Assembly (NCBI GenBank): GCA_008973525.1 | Contig: WACJ01000265.1 | Coordinates: 1-64,000 of the forward strand | Length of the DNA stretch: 64,000 bases | Source of the DNA: Stenopsyche tienmushanensis | Taxonomy: Eukaryota > Arthropoda > Insecta > Trichoptera > Stenopsychidae | Reading direction: 5' to 3' | In this document: positions 46,801 to 58,800 of the stretch, piece after piece | Layout: each line of letters starts with the position of its first letter | How positions within the stretch are numbered: the first letter of the stretch is position 1 | Program-made: the position numbers and the translations under genes | The notes under the pieces: generated by a model | What the model was told of the DNA's origin: nothing | What the model saw: only the letters and a program-made list of their open reading frames with translations | The model's database searches: none

Positions 46801-49800
46801 ACTGGACGAAGGATGCTCACAAGGAGCATCACAAAGGCGCCGGCAGTTATTCCGCGTCCATGAGTCCGACAGGAGAGTCGAAATATCAAAAAGAGGTACA
46901 TTTGAATTCATAATTTACCTCTCAAATAATTACTAAGCGCGATCGTATACCCTTTTCTTACCGTAATTAAAAATATATGAAAGTACTTCAATAAATATAA
47001 TTAAAACATAAACACTTTCTATGAGTCTAGACTCGTTCGCTACCTCATTTGGCACGAGCCACCTATATAAATTAGTCTCTGAGGGGGCTTTCGTGATCGT
47101 ACAGATCATAGAAGGCCCCGGGTATGCATTTATCCCGAAGGAGTGGCTACAAAGTGTGTGTGTTCAACCGGTCCGCTTTTCGGATCGCTGACATGACGAA
47201 TGAACACTTCGCGATCGGACGATTGTCTTATGCCGGTTGGGTCGGCTCATTTTTAAGCAATAACGAAGAAAAGAGGGATTAGATAACTTAGTATGTATGT
47301 ATTATAAAAACGGACAAGACGACACACATCAGACAGCGACTGACTGGATTGAGGGTTCATTATAATCGAACCTACTTCCTGCGCTGCTGCATGATATGTT
47401 CCGGGTTTCCTCGGAATAGCCACACAAAGAGTGTCTTTCACTGATCCTTTAGCCCCACAAGAAACGATACGCGCGGAGCGTCCAGGCCTTTTGCTCCACG
47501 CGCTCCAGAGGAGGCGAGGGTTTCCGCGGGAAAGACTAGCTTCAGACCATGTGCACCCGAAGGTGCGATGGAGGATGAAATGACTTGAAATGGTTTGAGC
47601 AAAATTCAAGGGATTTACTTCCGCGGGTTCACTGCCACCACGAGTCCAACCTCAGTTTGAAGGGGGCTATAGCATGACGGACTGGAGAGACTACCCCTTC
47701 CCCATGGTACTCGTATCGGTTCGGTCATTCTTATTACCTATCCATGGAAACGAGTCGCTATTCAAACAACCTAAAGCCGTTCTCCCCTATTTGCCTAGGC
47801 TGTTGAGGATAGTGGTGAGCCTTTGACACAGTCTCCACCAACTACTGTAATCGGCTGTTCCACAAGAAATGTCAATAATCTCTTTTCCAGAAGAAAGACT
47901 GAATATTGTGAAGGATTGTATAAAAATTCCTATCTGAACACAAGAAATTTCACGTGGTCATCGAGAGTCCATCGATCTGATAGATCGTCGTTTGCTATCA
48001 TGATTTAAACGGGTCGATAAGGCTCGCAATACACGACCAATTATCGGATGGATACGCAAGTCCAATTTCCATCTTCGGCAGACAGTTTTCTGATCATACG
48101 GAGGTCATCCCTATCTCCCGGGATAAGTGGAGATTAATCGTGCCGGTCATCGACAAGCATCGCCATACTCGGTATAGCTACAATAAAAGAACAACAGCGT
48201 TATCTTGCCTCACATTATGTGCGCGTCCATAATCGCCGCCACTTCAGCGAGATAATGATAAAGCAGATATTCGATTTCGAATAATGCGATATGATAGCAA
48301 ATTTGAGAAAAATAGAAACGACGTAATGCGAGTCCAGTCATCCGTCAATCGAGCATTCCGCAACGCGTTTCCACATTACACCACATTTTCGGCGCGAGTC
48401 GATCCGAACAAACCGCTAGTGATTAGTGAAATGTGTATGATATTAAGTGAGTATGAAATGTGCCGATGGATCATCAAATCATGTCTGGTAGTTCATTTCG
48501 CATTTGGATCGAAGCGCCATATTTTTTGTTTGGGCGATGGCGAAATATGTCAGAAGACCAATGTTATCGTCGTCTTCTGATGAGGTTCTTCTCGGCGAGA
48601 GATTCCAGCATCTTCGATCTTCGATTCGAAGACCCCCAGCGTCTTAAATTTTGCAATCGATCTTCAATCGTTCAATGTTATCTTGATCATAAAACCACAC
48701 TGACCAATGATTTCCACAATGCACTAATATTGCATATTTGTCCATCATTGTGTAAACCAATTGAACCCTCAAATTTCATGCACCAAAATGTAATAGATAT
48801 TAGTGCAAAATATAAACAGTATAATCAAATATTTTTATTACAGTAAAATAGTAATAATATGTACGTATATTTGGGAATTGGGGCCCTTAAAATTTTGATG
48901 CTCATGGCAGCCGTCCCTTCTGTTCCCCCTCCCGCTGAAAGAGTCTTTTGATTGATGTTATGATTGTGTGAATTTATTTATCATGAATAACAATGGTGCA
49001 AGACGACTATCATCATCATCATTGTCATATAATCTAATGAACTATTTTAATTAATTGCCAAAAATCTCGCATTTGTTTGAATAAATGATTTCACAATTAG
49101 ATAGTTGAAGTCAATTGGATTTTTTTTTGATGTGCAATAAATCAAATACATCCCTTTCTCGTAATGGTAAAGATCTTATGTGACGCTTAAATGGACCACA
49201 GAATCAATTTATCTCAAAAAATTATGATGTGTGCGAATGAAAAGCGCGTTAAAAAGGAGTTTGATGTCGTGTTAGTCGAATCGACTAATATCAGTATTTT
49301 AGTCTTATTTCAGTCTTCAATATCCGAATTTGGATGTCATTAGATCAACCTCGGACAAAGATTACAACGAATGTGCCCGAAAAATGTAATAACGTCGCGC
49401 AGTCTGAACACTGTTATAAACACGGTCATAAATCAGGAAAAAGATGCACTAAAACATTTACAATCGATTATTTATTATACCCAAATATACCACGGAACAA
49501 TGTTCATTTCTTACTTCTTGTAAATTGGCCTCGATTATTTTATATGTATCCGATGCGCTGAAACATCATTATCTCACTATCTGAAACGTCTCGAAAGAGA
49601 GCCATCACGACGCGTTTCAAATCAAATAAAAGCTCGAGATGAAAAGATATTTAGCATCAATTTATGGCAGCAGCAGCGATTGTACGATCGTTTATCTATC
49701 GGACGATACGAATTATCCAAGAATCGAAGCGAGAAGAGCAATGAGCCTTTAATCTCCAATCCGCGGACAAGACGCGTAGGCCAAGAGTTTAAATCTTATC

Positions 49801-52800
49801 GAGCAATTCGGATCGGAGAGGAGTCGACGATGACGAACCAAAAATGTACCCACATCTCTTAATAAGCAAATGAGATCGAATCGATATGATTGATTAATGA
49901 CACGCGAGGACGTCCATATCGCAGTTATTGCGTGTTGTTGAATTGCCTGTCGAGCGAAATAGTTTCAATTGTTTGAAAACCAATTGATCAGCATTAGATT
50001 GGTGCAAGAAACACGAAGAAAACGAGATAAATCGTCGATATCTTCGCAATGAAAATAGAACACTCGATAAACAATTGCAGACGTCTCCGCGGATAAATGT
50101 TTTTATTAGATGTCTATCGATCATCTTATTTATTGTTTACATCTGATTTGACTAATAGCCGGTGTTCTACACAAAAACATTGCGCAAGAAATAGTTTGGA
50201 AGCTTGATCTAATCGCGATAAACTATCACTACTCAAATAACTGAAGAAATTTGTGATAAAATTTAAATATCATTGCCAATAAGTGCTAAAAAAACATTCA
50301 CAAACTTTAGATGATATTGCTTAGTAATTATTTGAAAAGAAACGCAGTGCGTGGTTTATTGCATCAGATCACGTGTAGCGCGGGCTGAAGAGCTAGGATC
50401 TAAAAGCATGCGCGCGCTCACTCTCGCCTTGAAGATCGACTGTCTCCCTCTCTCGCGTTAGCAGAGCTCAACCAGTATATTGCGCGCGCATCCTTCCTCT
50501 CCCCGTTTCGGCGGTCGCAGTTTCACTTCACCAGACCAATATGCAGGGTCGTAACAAGGGGGTGGCAAAGCAGCCGCCCGCCACGGGCGTAACTGGGCTT
50601 TTCTTGCGACTGAGTGCTGTTGGGTTTGGGAGGGGAGGGGGTTAAAATCGAGTGAAAATTACAACATAATTAATACTATATGAGTATTTTTTTAAATTTT
50701 CTATAAATGAGTAAAATAAACAATCATTTATAATTGTTAGTTGGCTTCAGCAATTTTGAACCAGTCTGGTACTATCTTAACAAGCTGGTAATAGTTTGGC
50801 AAACTCCTCTCCTCCTAAACCCAACGGCACTCAGTCGCCCGACTGTCATAATGATAGTCCAGAAACATGCCAGAACATCCGATCAGTATTCTTCGGACAA
50901 CTTCGTTTTGTAATTGTTCTGTAGGCATGTTCGGGGGTATGGCGTTTGACCGCGAGGCACTCATTCGTCATGTCGACGGTCCGAAAAGCGGACCTGTTGA
51001 ACACGCAGACCTTGTGGTCATTCCGTCCTTTTTTAGGGCTTTTTTGCGGCATTTACGGGGATAAATGAGTATCCGGGGCACGGAAACTCCCTCACGAGCT
51101 AGCTTACATAGGCAGCTCGCGCCAAATGGGGTCGTGAACGATTCTAGGGGAAGTCTACCCATAATATTATATATACACCCATCCCTCGCTTAACACGGAA
51201 GATAGGTTCTGCCAGATCGCCGTGTTAAGCGAAATCGTGTTAAACGAGTACCGTGTTAAGCGAGGGATGGGTGTATATAAATATGAATCTTACTAATTTA
51301 TGTCGCTATCTTAGCTAGTTTTTTTATCTTCTTCATCTTGAGAATCTTGAAACTTTAGGGTTTATAAGGCATACACTTTCTATCATTTTTTTAAAAACAA
51401 CCGCCATTTATACGTTAGGTGGGGTACTTTTTGAACTATCTTCTTGGACTAATGTGTTGAAAATCCCTAGTTCATGAAATGCAAGAGATGTACGCTCTTA
51501 CATTAACATCTGCCAATGCCCGCACCAACTAATACGTCCGCGTCTAAACGTATATTTTATTGCATTGTCAGCCAATTTATCCGCGTTAAAATTTTATTTT
51601 TGTCTGCTTTAGGTGTGGAAACATCAGCCACACTCCCTAAATAATCATTTTTGGTCACATGGCACTCCAGAACACGAAAATGGAATACATACAAGAAGAT
51701 TAGTGTGTTTGCACTTATAGCGGTTAATTTCAAAAATGTCCAGTGCAAACAAATGGCACGTACAAAGCACGGATGTGTATCAAGTAACCGTAAATGTTTT
51801 CCATGTAAGTATGAAAAGAAGAGGGACGGGGGCGTCCCTAAGGACTATGTGTTTGTTATGTTATTGTTGATACTGCCAACGTCTACCGACTCCCTGAAAG
51901 AAGAAGAATGTCTCACTGGAAAGTTTACAGACGTTCAAATGTGGGCTCTGCAGGATGGCTCGCTGAGTCCCGACATAAGTAAGTCTTTATTTTGATACAA
52001 TAAACGGTCGATATCGAACGCTTTGCAATGTGTAAGATCGCAGCAATTGTAATTTTCAGATAACAGTCATGCTTTGGATTTGTCCGGGCAGCCGGATGCA
52101 CTATCGGAGCTCCGTCTTCTCATGAGCAGGAATGCTGAAGATTCGGGTTTAGTTCGTAAGCTAAATACTTTTGATGAAACCATGGATCTACGTCCTGATC
52201 CTCATGAGCAGCATTTCAACGTAACCGACGAGGGAAATTTGGGGGATATCATATTAAAAAATATATATTTTTTAAGCTTAGCCAGAAATACACTAGACAG
52301 GTATTCTTGATACAAACGATCATACTTATTAAATAAAAGACTAAAATTCAATTACAATCAATGAATCAAAATACAATTTTTAGAATTCCTCTCTTTTATA
52401 CCGACGCAAATGGAACTAGTGGATCAAATTGGAAACACTTAAAGTATTTATCTCTTTATGGCAACCAATTCTATGCTGATACTAAATTTTCACAGAATTT
52501 AGTATATACAGTTACTTTAAATGCTACAAATTGGGAAGAAGTCAATCCAAAGCATTATTTTTCTTATGCCAAAGGTAAGTCAAACAAAATTCTGTTACAT
52601 ATAATACAAATGGATGCAATATACAGTACAATTTATGTTCAGGAAGATCAAATTGGGCAGCAGACTTGGAAAGATTAGATTTGATCTACCTATTAGAGTT
52701 GGATTTAAGAAATTGTTCGATACAAATATTGTACGATGAAACATTTGTGACTCTCAAGAGTCTTCGGAGGCTGTATCTAAGCGACAATCAAATACATCAA

Positions 52801-55800
52801 ATCTATTCATCTGCATTTAACGGTCTAAGTAAATTGACGCATTTGGATATAAGTAGAAACATGATTAACGTCTTCGACAATGACACCGGTCTGATAGAGG
52901 GTCTAACGCTCTTAACGGATACATTCTCTCCGTTGATTAATCTGAAATCATTAGATTTTTCCCACACTAGAATAATTCAAACATGCTCAACGGTATTCGA
53001 AGAATTGAGTCCAACCGTCGAACGACTTTCTTTGTGCTATACGAGATTCCCAATGCTCGCCAAAGGAGTCTTCGCTGGAACGTCTCTAAAGCATCTGGAT
53101 ATATCGGGTAACGTTGCTTTGGAGCAAATAAACCACGAGGCTTTCTACGGCATCGAACACAGTCTCGAAGTGCTGTTTGCTAGACGATTGGCTATCAAGA
53201 ATCTTAAACCGTTTCAAAACCTCGTCAATCTCAACGTATTGAATTTAGCACAGAACGATATAAATCAAATAAATTCAGAAGATTTTGAAAAATTAAAACA
53301 ACTCCACATTATTGATCTATCAGAAAACAGGATAACCAATTGGAATGCGTGTCTGCTGACTAATCTTGAGCGTTTGGAACTGCTTAAGTTGAACAAAAAT
53401 AATTTGAATTTGTTATCGACAAATATGATGAATGATTTCAACAATTTAAAATTTCTCGCATTGGGTGCCAACAGCTTTGTTTGCAATTGTCACGTCCGAT
53501 CGTTCATGGACAAAGTCTTAAGAAATGATAGACTTTTTGAAATAACAACGAGCGATTATCCAGAGTGGTTTACCAACGGGACTGGAGGGGAGCGGATCGA
53601 GTTTCCCGATCCAAGTAACCGGGAATTCTACATAGCACTTAGTGAAGATATAAATTTCCATAACGCTTATATATATTACAGCAACCTGATACACAGAAGA
53701 AACACAAATTTTACCCATGTTCAAAATCGTGATTATCTATTGGAAGAATATGACGAAGAAATAGAAAATGCTTTTAATTTTTCATTTCGTCTCTTGGATT
53801 ATAGTGAAAAAAACTATGAATGCATCGATTCCGACACAAACACGTTTTTACAATTTTCAAAGGTAGAAGAATGTGGAATTGAAAATCTTCATGAAATAGA
53901 ACCTCCTGGAATAAGCTCGAGTACATTGATGGTAATTTTTCTCATCACACTGGCGTTGGTCATTCTTGTCGCAACACTTTTAGCTTGGAAATGGTGGTAC
54001 GTGAGATATTTTTTCCTGATGATGAAGAACATAGCTATTTTGAGCATTATGGGAAAAGACAACAGTATTGATGGTAATTATTGAAATAATTGAAAGTCTA
54101 TAAGATTTAAACACAACAGTTAACATATTTTAAATGCTTTTAGATTGTGATAAAGTTTTTACTTACGATGTATTTGTTAGCTACTGTGACGATGATAGAT
54201 CATGGGTATTGGACGAACTCTTACCGCAAGTAGAAAATAATGGATCTATAAGCGTTTGCCTTCACGAGAGAGACTTTCAGGTATTGTAAATATATCCGTT
54301 TTACAATTGTGTAATATTTTAATAATCATTTCATAAAAAATTGATAAACGATTTTTAAATAGAAATTTATAATGGACAATACGTTTTCAAATATTTTATC
54401 AAAAAACATCATATAAAGTGGACAATAGAGATAAAGTCTTCATTATTGCATGTGTATCATTTGTATGTGTTATTGAATGAATCAAATATTGAGTCATACA
54501 ATTATCGGATGCTGTAATACTAACGATATTTTAATAAATAACTTAAAGACCACCAATATGATTTAGGTTGGCCTGTCCATCTTGGAAAATATTATATCGT
54601 GCATAGATCGTTCGAGAGCTTTATTGATGGTCGTCTCTAGTCATTTTTTAAAGAGTCAATGGTGTCAATTCGAAATGCATCTAGCACAACATAGGTATTA
54701 ATTTGTATTCTTTGTGATATATCATCATATTAAATTTTCTGCGGAAAAATAATGCTATGTATATTAATATAGGCTGCTGGAAACTAGAAGAGAGCAACTC
54801 ATATTGGTACTGCTAGAAGAAATTCCAAGAAGAAAACGTCCAAACACGCTACATTATTTAATGATGACAAAAACATACATCGTTTGGCCCAAGTCTATTA
54901 ACGACAGACCGGTATTTTGGAAAAGATTAAAGCGCGCCATTACGTATGGTAGAGCAGTAACAGATCAATATTCCATTGCATGATTATTATATTAATAATT
55001 TATTTGAGATTATATCTGAATTTTAAAGACTAATAAATCTAATTAAACGCTGAAAAAACATTTGATTTAGAGACCAAAATTTTAGATTACGTTAGATAAT
55101 TGTATAAAAATACAATTGAAGAGAATTTATGTTTTAAATCATTAAATGTCGCTATAAAAGTGTATCCATTTGTTTATGTTTATAGTTTCATAATAATTAA
55201 TTAGCATTGACTTCTAAAGATAATTATTTAAAAACTGAACTGAATGTCTATAGATTGAATTAAGATTATTTGCAGAACTTATTTGTACTAATTCTGGATT
55301 CAGATTGGACCAGGATTGATACAACTTTATTAAGAGGATGGTTCAAATGTTACCCGGAACTTTGCTGTACAAATTTATTCCCTTCCCATCATTAGAAATA
55401 CATTTATTTCATTGGATAGGAAGCTTCTTGATCCAATCAATGAAAAAATAAAACAGTTGCTTCGAAAACCAGTTGCACACGCATTGTTTGACTGCATCGG
55501 TGTCTTGAAATCGTTGCCCTCCAAATTTCTCTTTCAATGGACCAAACATATAGTAGTCACATGGGACCAAGTCTGGACTATAAGGTGGGTGCTCAAGAGT
55601 TTCCACACACTCCTTTATGGGTACGCAGCACAGAGTAACTTGCGCATCCAACTCATGTTAGCTGGGCTACCTCAGCAGTGTTTGTTAAGCAAATCGACGA
55701 GGCTACTTTCGCATACCTCTACTCCACATCATAATCCTAAGTGTTCAACCATTGCCCATGAGCATAGGGTTGGCTCCCCCTTGGGGTTTTATGGGTGGGC

Positions 55801-58800
55801 ATTGTGGAGTCTAACACCCACCCGGAGTAGAAGAAGGACAGCTCGAATCGGTTTTCTTCATCTTTAGTTATAATAAGCAGTCTTAGCATCACCTAGCAGT
55901 TGGCAGCAGTAGGCTTCATTTACTGTTCGTTTGTCATGTAAAAAATCAATCAATAAAATGCCTTTCGAGTCCCAAAATACCATAGCTGTCATTTTTCCAG
56001 TCGACTGTTTCTCGACTTTTAGACCATCAAGAAACTTTTGGGCCCAATCAAACACTTGGGTCTTATTTAGAATAGTATCACTGAACTGTGCCTTATATCT
56101 CCTCAAAATTTCAAGCTTTCGTTCACAAGAAAACGAATAATTATGTGTTGAACACCAGGGGATGCGACTTCTCGTCTTCTTTCTTTCATGACAGGATTAA
56201 TAAGCTTATGTAGAAAAATAAGATCTCCGTTTGTATTTTTATACATCACTAATAAATTTGTACAGCAAAATTCCGGCTTATATTTGAATCATCCTTGTAT
56301 TATGAAATTCTAAGTACTTGAATGCCGTAAGACATAATTTCAATAAATTTATTAATATTTGCATTTATGAAATAATCCTTATTGTTGAAGAAAACTGAAA
56401 TAGAATATCGACATAGGGAAAGAACAATGAAAAAATAATTATGTTATTATGTACCTAGTGTTATTGTGATTTGTTCTCGCATAGTTTTTGGTCTGGGTGG
56501 TTGCTGAAGCAATTCCAAATGTAGAATTCCTCCACAAGGCCTATGACTTCGAAGATTTACTTCATTTTCGCCCACATGATAAATTAACGATTTCAAATAT
56601 TCGTTTATCTCTTCCGCTATAAAAATAATCGATTGAAAATTAAAAATATTCATTATCGTTTTGGTTTATAATTAAAGTGGATTAAACCTTCTTTATTTAT
56701 AATAATATCTCTCGGTAGTTTCATAGTTTCCGGAGCGAGCGATGCCAATCTATCTATTTCAGCGCGTTCCGCTTTTAATGTACCAAATCTGTAGGATAGA
56801 AGCATTATTTAAATAATAGTACTCGAAATATACATACAATTTTTGAATGAAATTGATATACAAACTTGTCTTCGTTTATTGCAATTTGAAGAACATTTAT
56901 TTTTGTCTTTATATCAGCGTAAAACTCTTTTCTTAAATTCATTTGCTCCTCTCTCAACTTACAAACTCCTTCATATTCCTTACGTCCAAATTCATAGAGA
57001 TCTATAAAAAAAATCGTATTAACTGGATAAATTGAAAATGACGTAAGTTTAAAAGTCAATGTATTTATATATTAGCATTAAAAATCGATTACAAACAACT
57101 ATTACATATTTGCAAAGTAATAATCTATACAACAAGAAGGTATTTTTACTGAACGACGTAAGCATTATGCTTTTTTATTAGCCATCAATATAAATATAAA
57201 GATATTCAATTGATTGTTATAAGATAACATTTTGTTTACCAGAACCATAGGTTAACGGAAACGGATTTGGATCAGCATACGAGGAACAGTTATCAGATAA
57301 CCTATCCTCGGCAAGCCAAATGCCTCTGAGAATCGAACCGCGCCAATTGGTCCCTCCCGGTAAAGTTACATTTACTCCCAACTCAGGAAAATCTACTTCA
57401 ATTGCTTCACTGAAATAGTAAATGAATACAGATTTTCATTATCAGGGTTTGAAAAAAGTATGGAATTAAATTGAATATGTTTTTATATACGGCGCAGGAT
57501 CTTGTGGTCTTGGCATGGCTTCTGGTAATGGGAGAAGCAGCCATATTGCAAGACGGTATGAAGCAGTGCTATGAGCGTGACGTACTTCCTCTAATCCGGT
57601 ACATACTTCTCGTACCCATGCCCGAGTACCGGCTTCAATTGACGCCATCAATTCTTCGCTGATCTCTTCACGGACCTATTTTAGATTTATAAATGCATGT
57701 AATAGAGTTTTTATGCTCGGCCCCTATATAAACATATTCATACTTCTTTAAATATCTGGAGTCGTTTTGGAGTAAGATCATCGGGGTATTTTATAATTTC
57801 GTCAAGTACATTCAGTATCTGAAATTGACATAAATTTTAGATATTAAAAAGTATATATTTTTCTATGAAAAAACACAGTGACTCGCCAGTACGTAAGTAA
57901 ATCTAAAAAAATATAGTTATTTTAGCATTACGTGAACCGAGAGAGACTAAGGCCACAAAAATTATTTTGTAAAAATGTTATTGGCAATAAATTCCTATAG
58001 GAAAACCCTAATATTAAAGATTATTTAAAATTCATGTTAACGCTTATGGACCCGCTTCTGCAGCAACGCAAGTTGTCATATTGATTATGTAAAATTCAAT
58101 ATTTAACAGCAATTGAAGACTGTATTATATGCTTATCGATTTATGAAATTATTACTCATTTGAATATCATTAGATAATACGGGTTTAAAGTGGATTAATT
58201 ACTGGATAAAGTTCTTCATCTCGCTTCTGAGCAAGTTCAAAATCACAACCTTCCGCTCTCTGTATTTTCCAACGATGAAGTGCACAACTCAATTCCGGAG
58301 CTTGTCGTGGGTTTGGTCTGTCCCCAACAGATAAATATTGAATCCACTGCAAAAACATGTATTAAATTAATATGTCATATAACGATTCTTAATAAAATAC
58401 TCAGTATTTTTACCTCTTGTTCTTCACGTATGGCAATTTCGAGCTCTATTTTGTTTTGCGTTGAAACTACAACATTCATACATTTTTAATTGTGACTGAT
58501 CATGAAGCATTTTAAAATATGAATCATATTTGCACACAATACTAATAATTACACAATGATTTATATAGATTGCAATCACGTCTGAGATCGGACTCGATTA
58601 TTGAGGGTAGCTCTGTAGATCGATCGTTGTTTTTACCATATAAATAATCAACGATTTCTATGATTATCGAACAAAGTGATTAGCGGTTCCAATCAATATG
58701 AATGATTAAAAATGATAATAGACGCTGTTGAAATATGAACGACCGAGGTCATTGTATATGTTTCAAGATCTATGAATATTTGTTGTCTTACTTTTGAATT

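Larger units (their letters stand above)
50549..51450 (+). repeat. Dispersed GGTCCG repeat, long forward copy with nested inserts
   Basis: Blocks in order: GGGTCGTAACAAGGGGGTGG and ACGGGCGTAACTGGGCTT (to 50600), an inserted TIR element, TTCGTTTTGTAATTGTTCTG, the perfect palindrome GGTCCGAAAAGCGGACC (50979-50995, with one central mismatch), TTTTTTAGGGCTTTTTTGCG, GATAAATGAGTATCCGGGG, GGCAGCTCGCGCCAAATGGG, a second inserted TIR element, ACTTTCTATCATTTTTTT and ACCGCCATTTATACGTTAGG. It shows that the family consensus is longer than 600 bp without the inserts. Confidence 0.65.

Noticed and set aside
47253..47609. 118-codon minus-strand frame
   Set aside because: It runs through the GC-rich block into repeat sequence; no domain, no splice context.
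48284..48846. Overlapping plus-strand frames of 98 and 128 codons
   Set aside because: They overlap in different frames, match no family, and lack a start or splice context that would favour one.
55412..55867. 151-codon plus-strand frame
   Set aside because: It lies antisense to the mariner transposase, whose catalytic-region motifs are on the minus strand.
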